35,640 nt of DNA, from positions 1 through 35,640 of the forward strand of contig JAYMTF010000474.1 of NCBI GenBank assembly GCA_036897485.1, read 5' to 3'. The notes beneath the pieces were generated by a model. It was not told where the DNA came from. It searched no databases and saw only the letters and a program-made list of their open reading frames with translations. This DNA is from Pelargonium nanum (lineage: Eukaryota; Streptophyta; Magnoliopsida; Geraniales; Geraniaceae). Position numbers and translations under genes: made by a program. Shown here piece after piece: positions 35,359 through 35,640 of the stretch. Each line of letters opens with the position of its first letter. The first letter of the stretch is position 1.

Positions 35359-35640
35359 GGGTTTAATACCTTAGAGACCCCCCACCTATTGAAAACTGAC
35401 CAGCCAAGTCCCCAACTAAAAAAAAAGCCACAGCAGTCCCCAACTTAACAGAAAATAGGTCATACAGGTCACACCGTTAGTTTGACTTAACGGAACCGTT
35501 AGTTAGGTGATGTGGCGCATACGTGACATTTTAATTTGGGTGACATGGCGATGACATGGCATTTTAATTTTTTTAATGTTAATTTAAATGAAATGAGACA
35601 CGTGTCAATTCATCATTGGTTCAAATTTAATTAAATTATA
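35359..35640 (+). mobile_element. Terminal repeat of a MULE-type or similar DNA transposon, cut by the window end
   Basis: The sequence begins gggtttaatacc and goes on with agtccccaac words, then accgttagtttgacttaacg with an inverted taacggaaccgttag, then gtgatgtggcgcatacgtgac and repeated gacatggc. This style (short phrases about 'gtcccc', 'accgttag', 'gatgtggc') is typical of long TIRs of plant Mutator-like elements. The partner end lies outside the window. Confidence 0.45.

Overview
This window is nuclear DNA from a flowering plant, most likely a eudicot (rosid-like, possibly Rosaceae; the family is a guess). It is AT-rich, its genes have GT-AG introns, and each gene has a clear land-plant family identity. 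Seven protein-coding genes can be supported, together with non-autonomous transposons, SINE-like sequence and a long gene-poor right end.

Layout, left to right. (1) 478-3582 (+): a mitochondrial COQ10 homologue (coenzyme Q-binding START-domain protein) in four exons; its first splice donor looks broken. (2) 4126-5383: a transposon with about 200-bp terminal inverted repeats (MULE-like). It carries, in antisense, an intronless fragment resembling the N-terminal domain of a plant U-box E3 ligase, so it is a candidate Pack-MULE. (3) 7987-10052 (+): an eight-exon CYP707A cytochrome P450 (abscisic acid 8'-hydroxylase). (4) 10797-13161 (-): a chloroplast-type thioredoxin-like 4 gene with CGSC in place of the usual WCGPC. 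It shares a short head-to-head promoter with (5) 13382-14460 (+): a sterol carrier protein 2 ending in the peroxisomal signal SKM. (6) 15950-17598 (+): a secreted alpha-amylase with a small MITE in its last intron. (7) 18841-22443 (+): a VID27/CYPRO4-like protein whose only intron holds a MITE related in sequence to the amylase one. (8) 23313-27355 (-): a WEB1-like coiled-coil protein (chloroplast photorelocation) with twelve in-frame 30-bp repeats in exon 1 and a non-coding first exon near 28.5-28.8 kb.

From about 28.85 kb to the end there is no convincing gene. This stretch holds a cluster of seven ACGT (bZIP-type) cores near 30.5-30.8 kb, a cluster of TGGGCC/GGCCCA boxes near 31.4-31.5 kb, a more complex coding-like block with no intact reading frame at 33.0-33.5 kb, and the start of another MULE-type terminal repeat cut off by the window end.

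The genes are ordinary housekeeping or hormone genes and do not form a pathway cluster. I see no new enzymatic or defence system. The most useful second looks are the Pack-MULE with its captured U-box fragment, the apparent COQ10 donor-site loss (possibly a sequence error), the paired related intronic MITEs, and the in-frame minisatellite in the WEB1-like gene.
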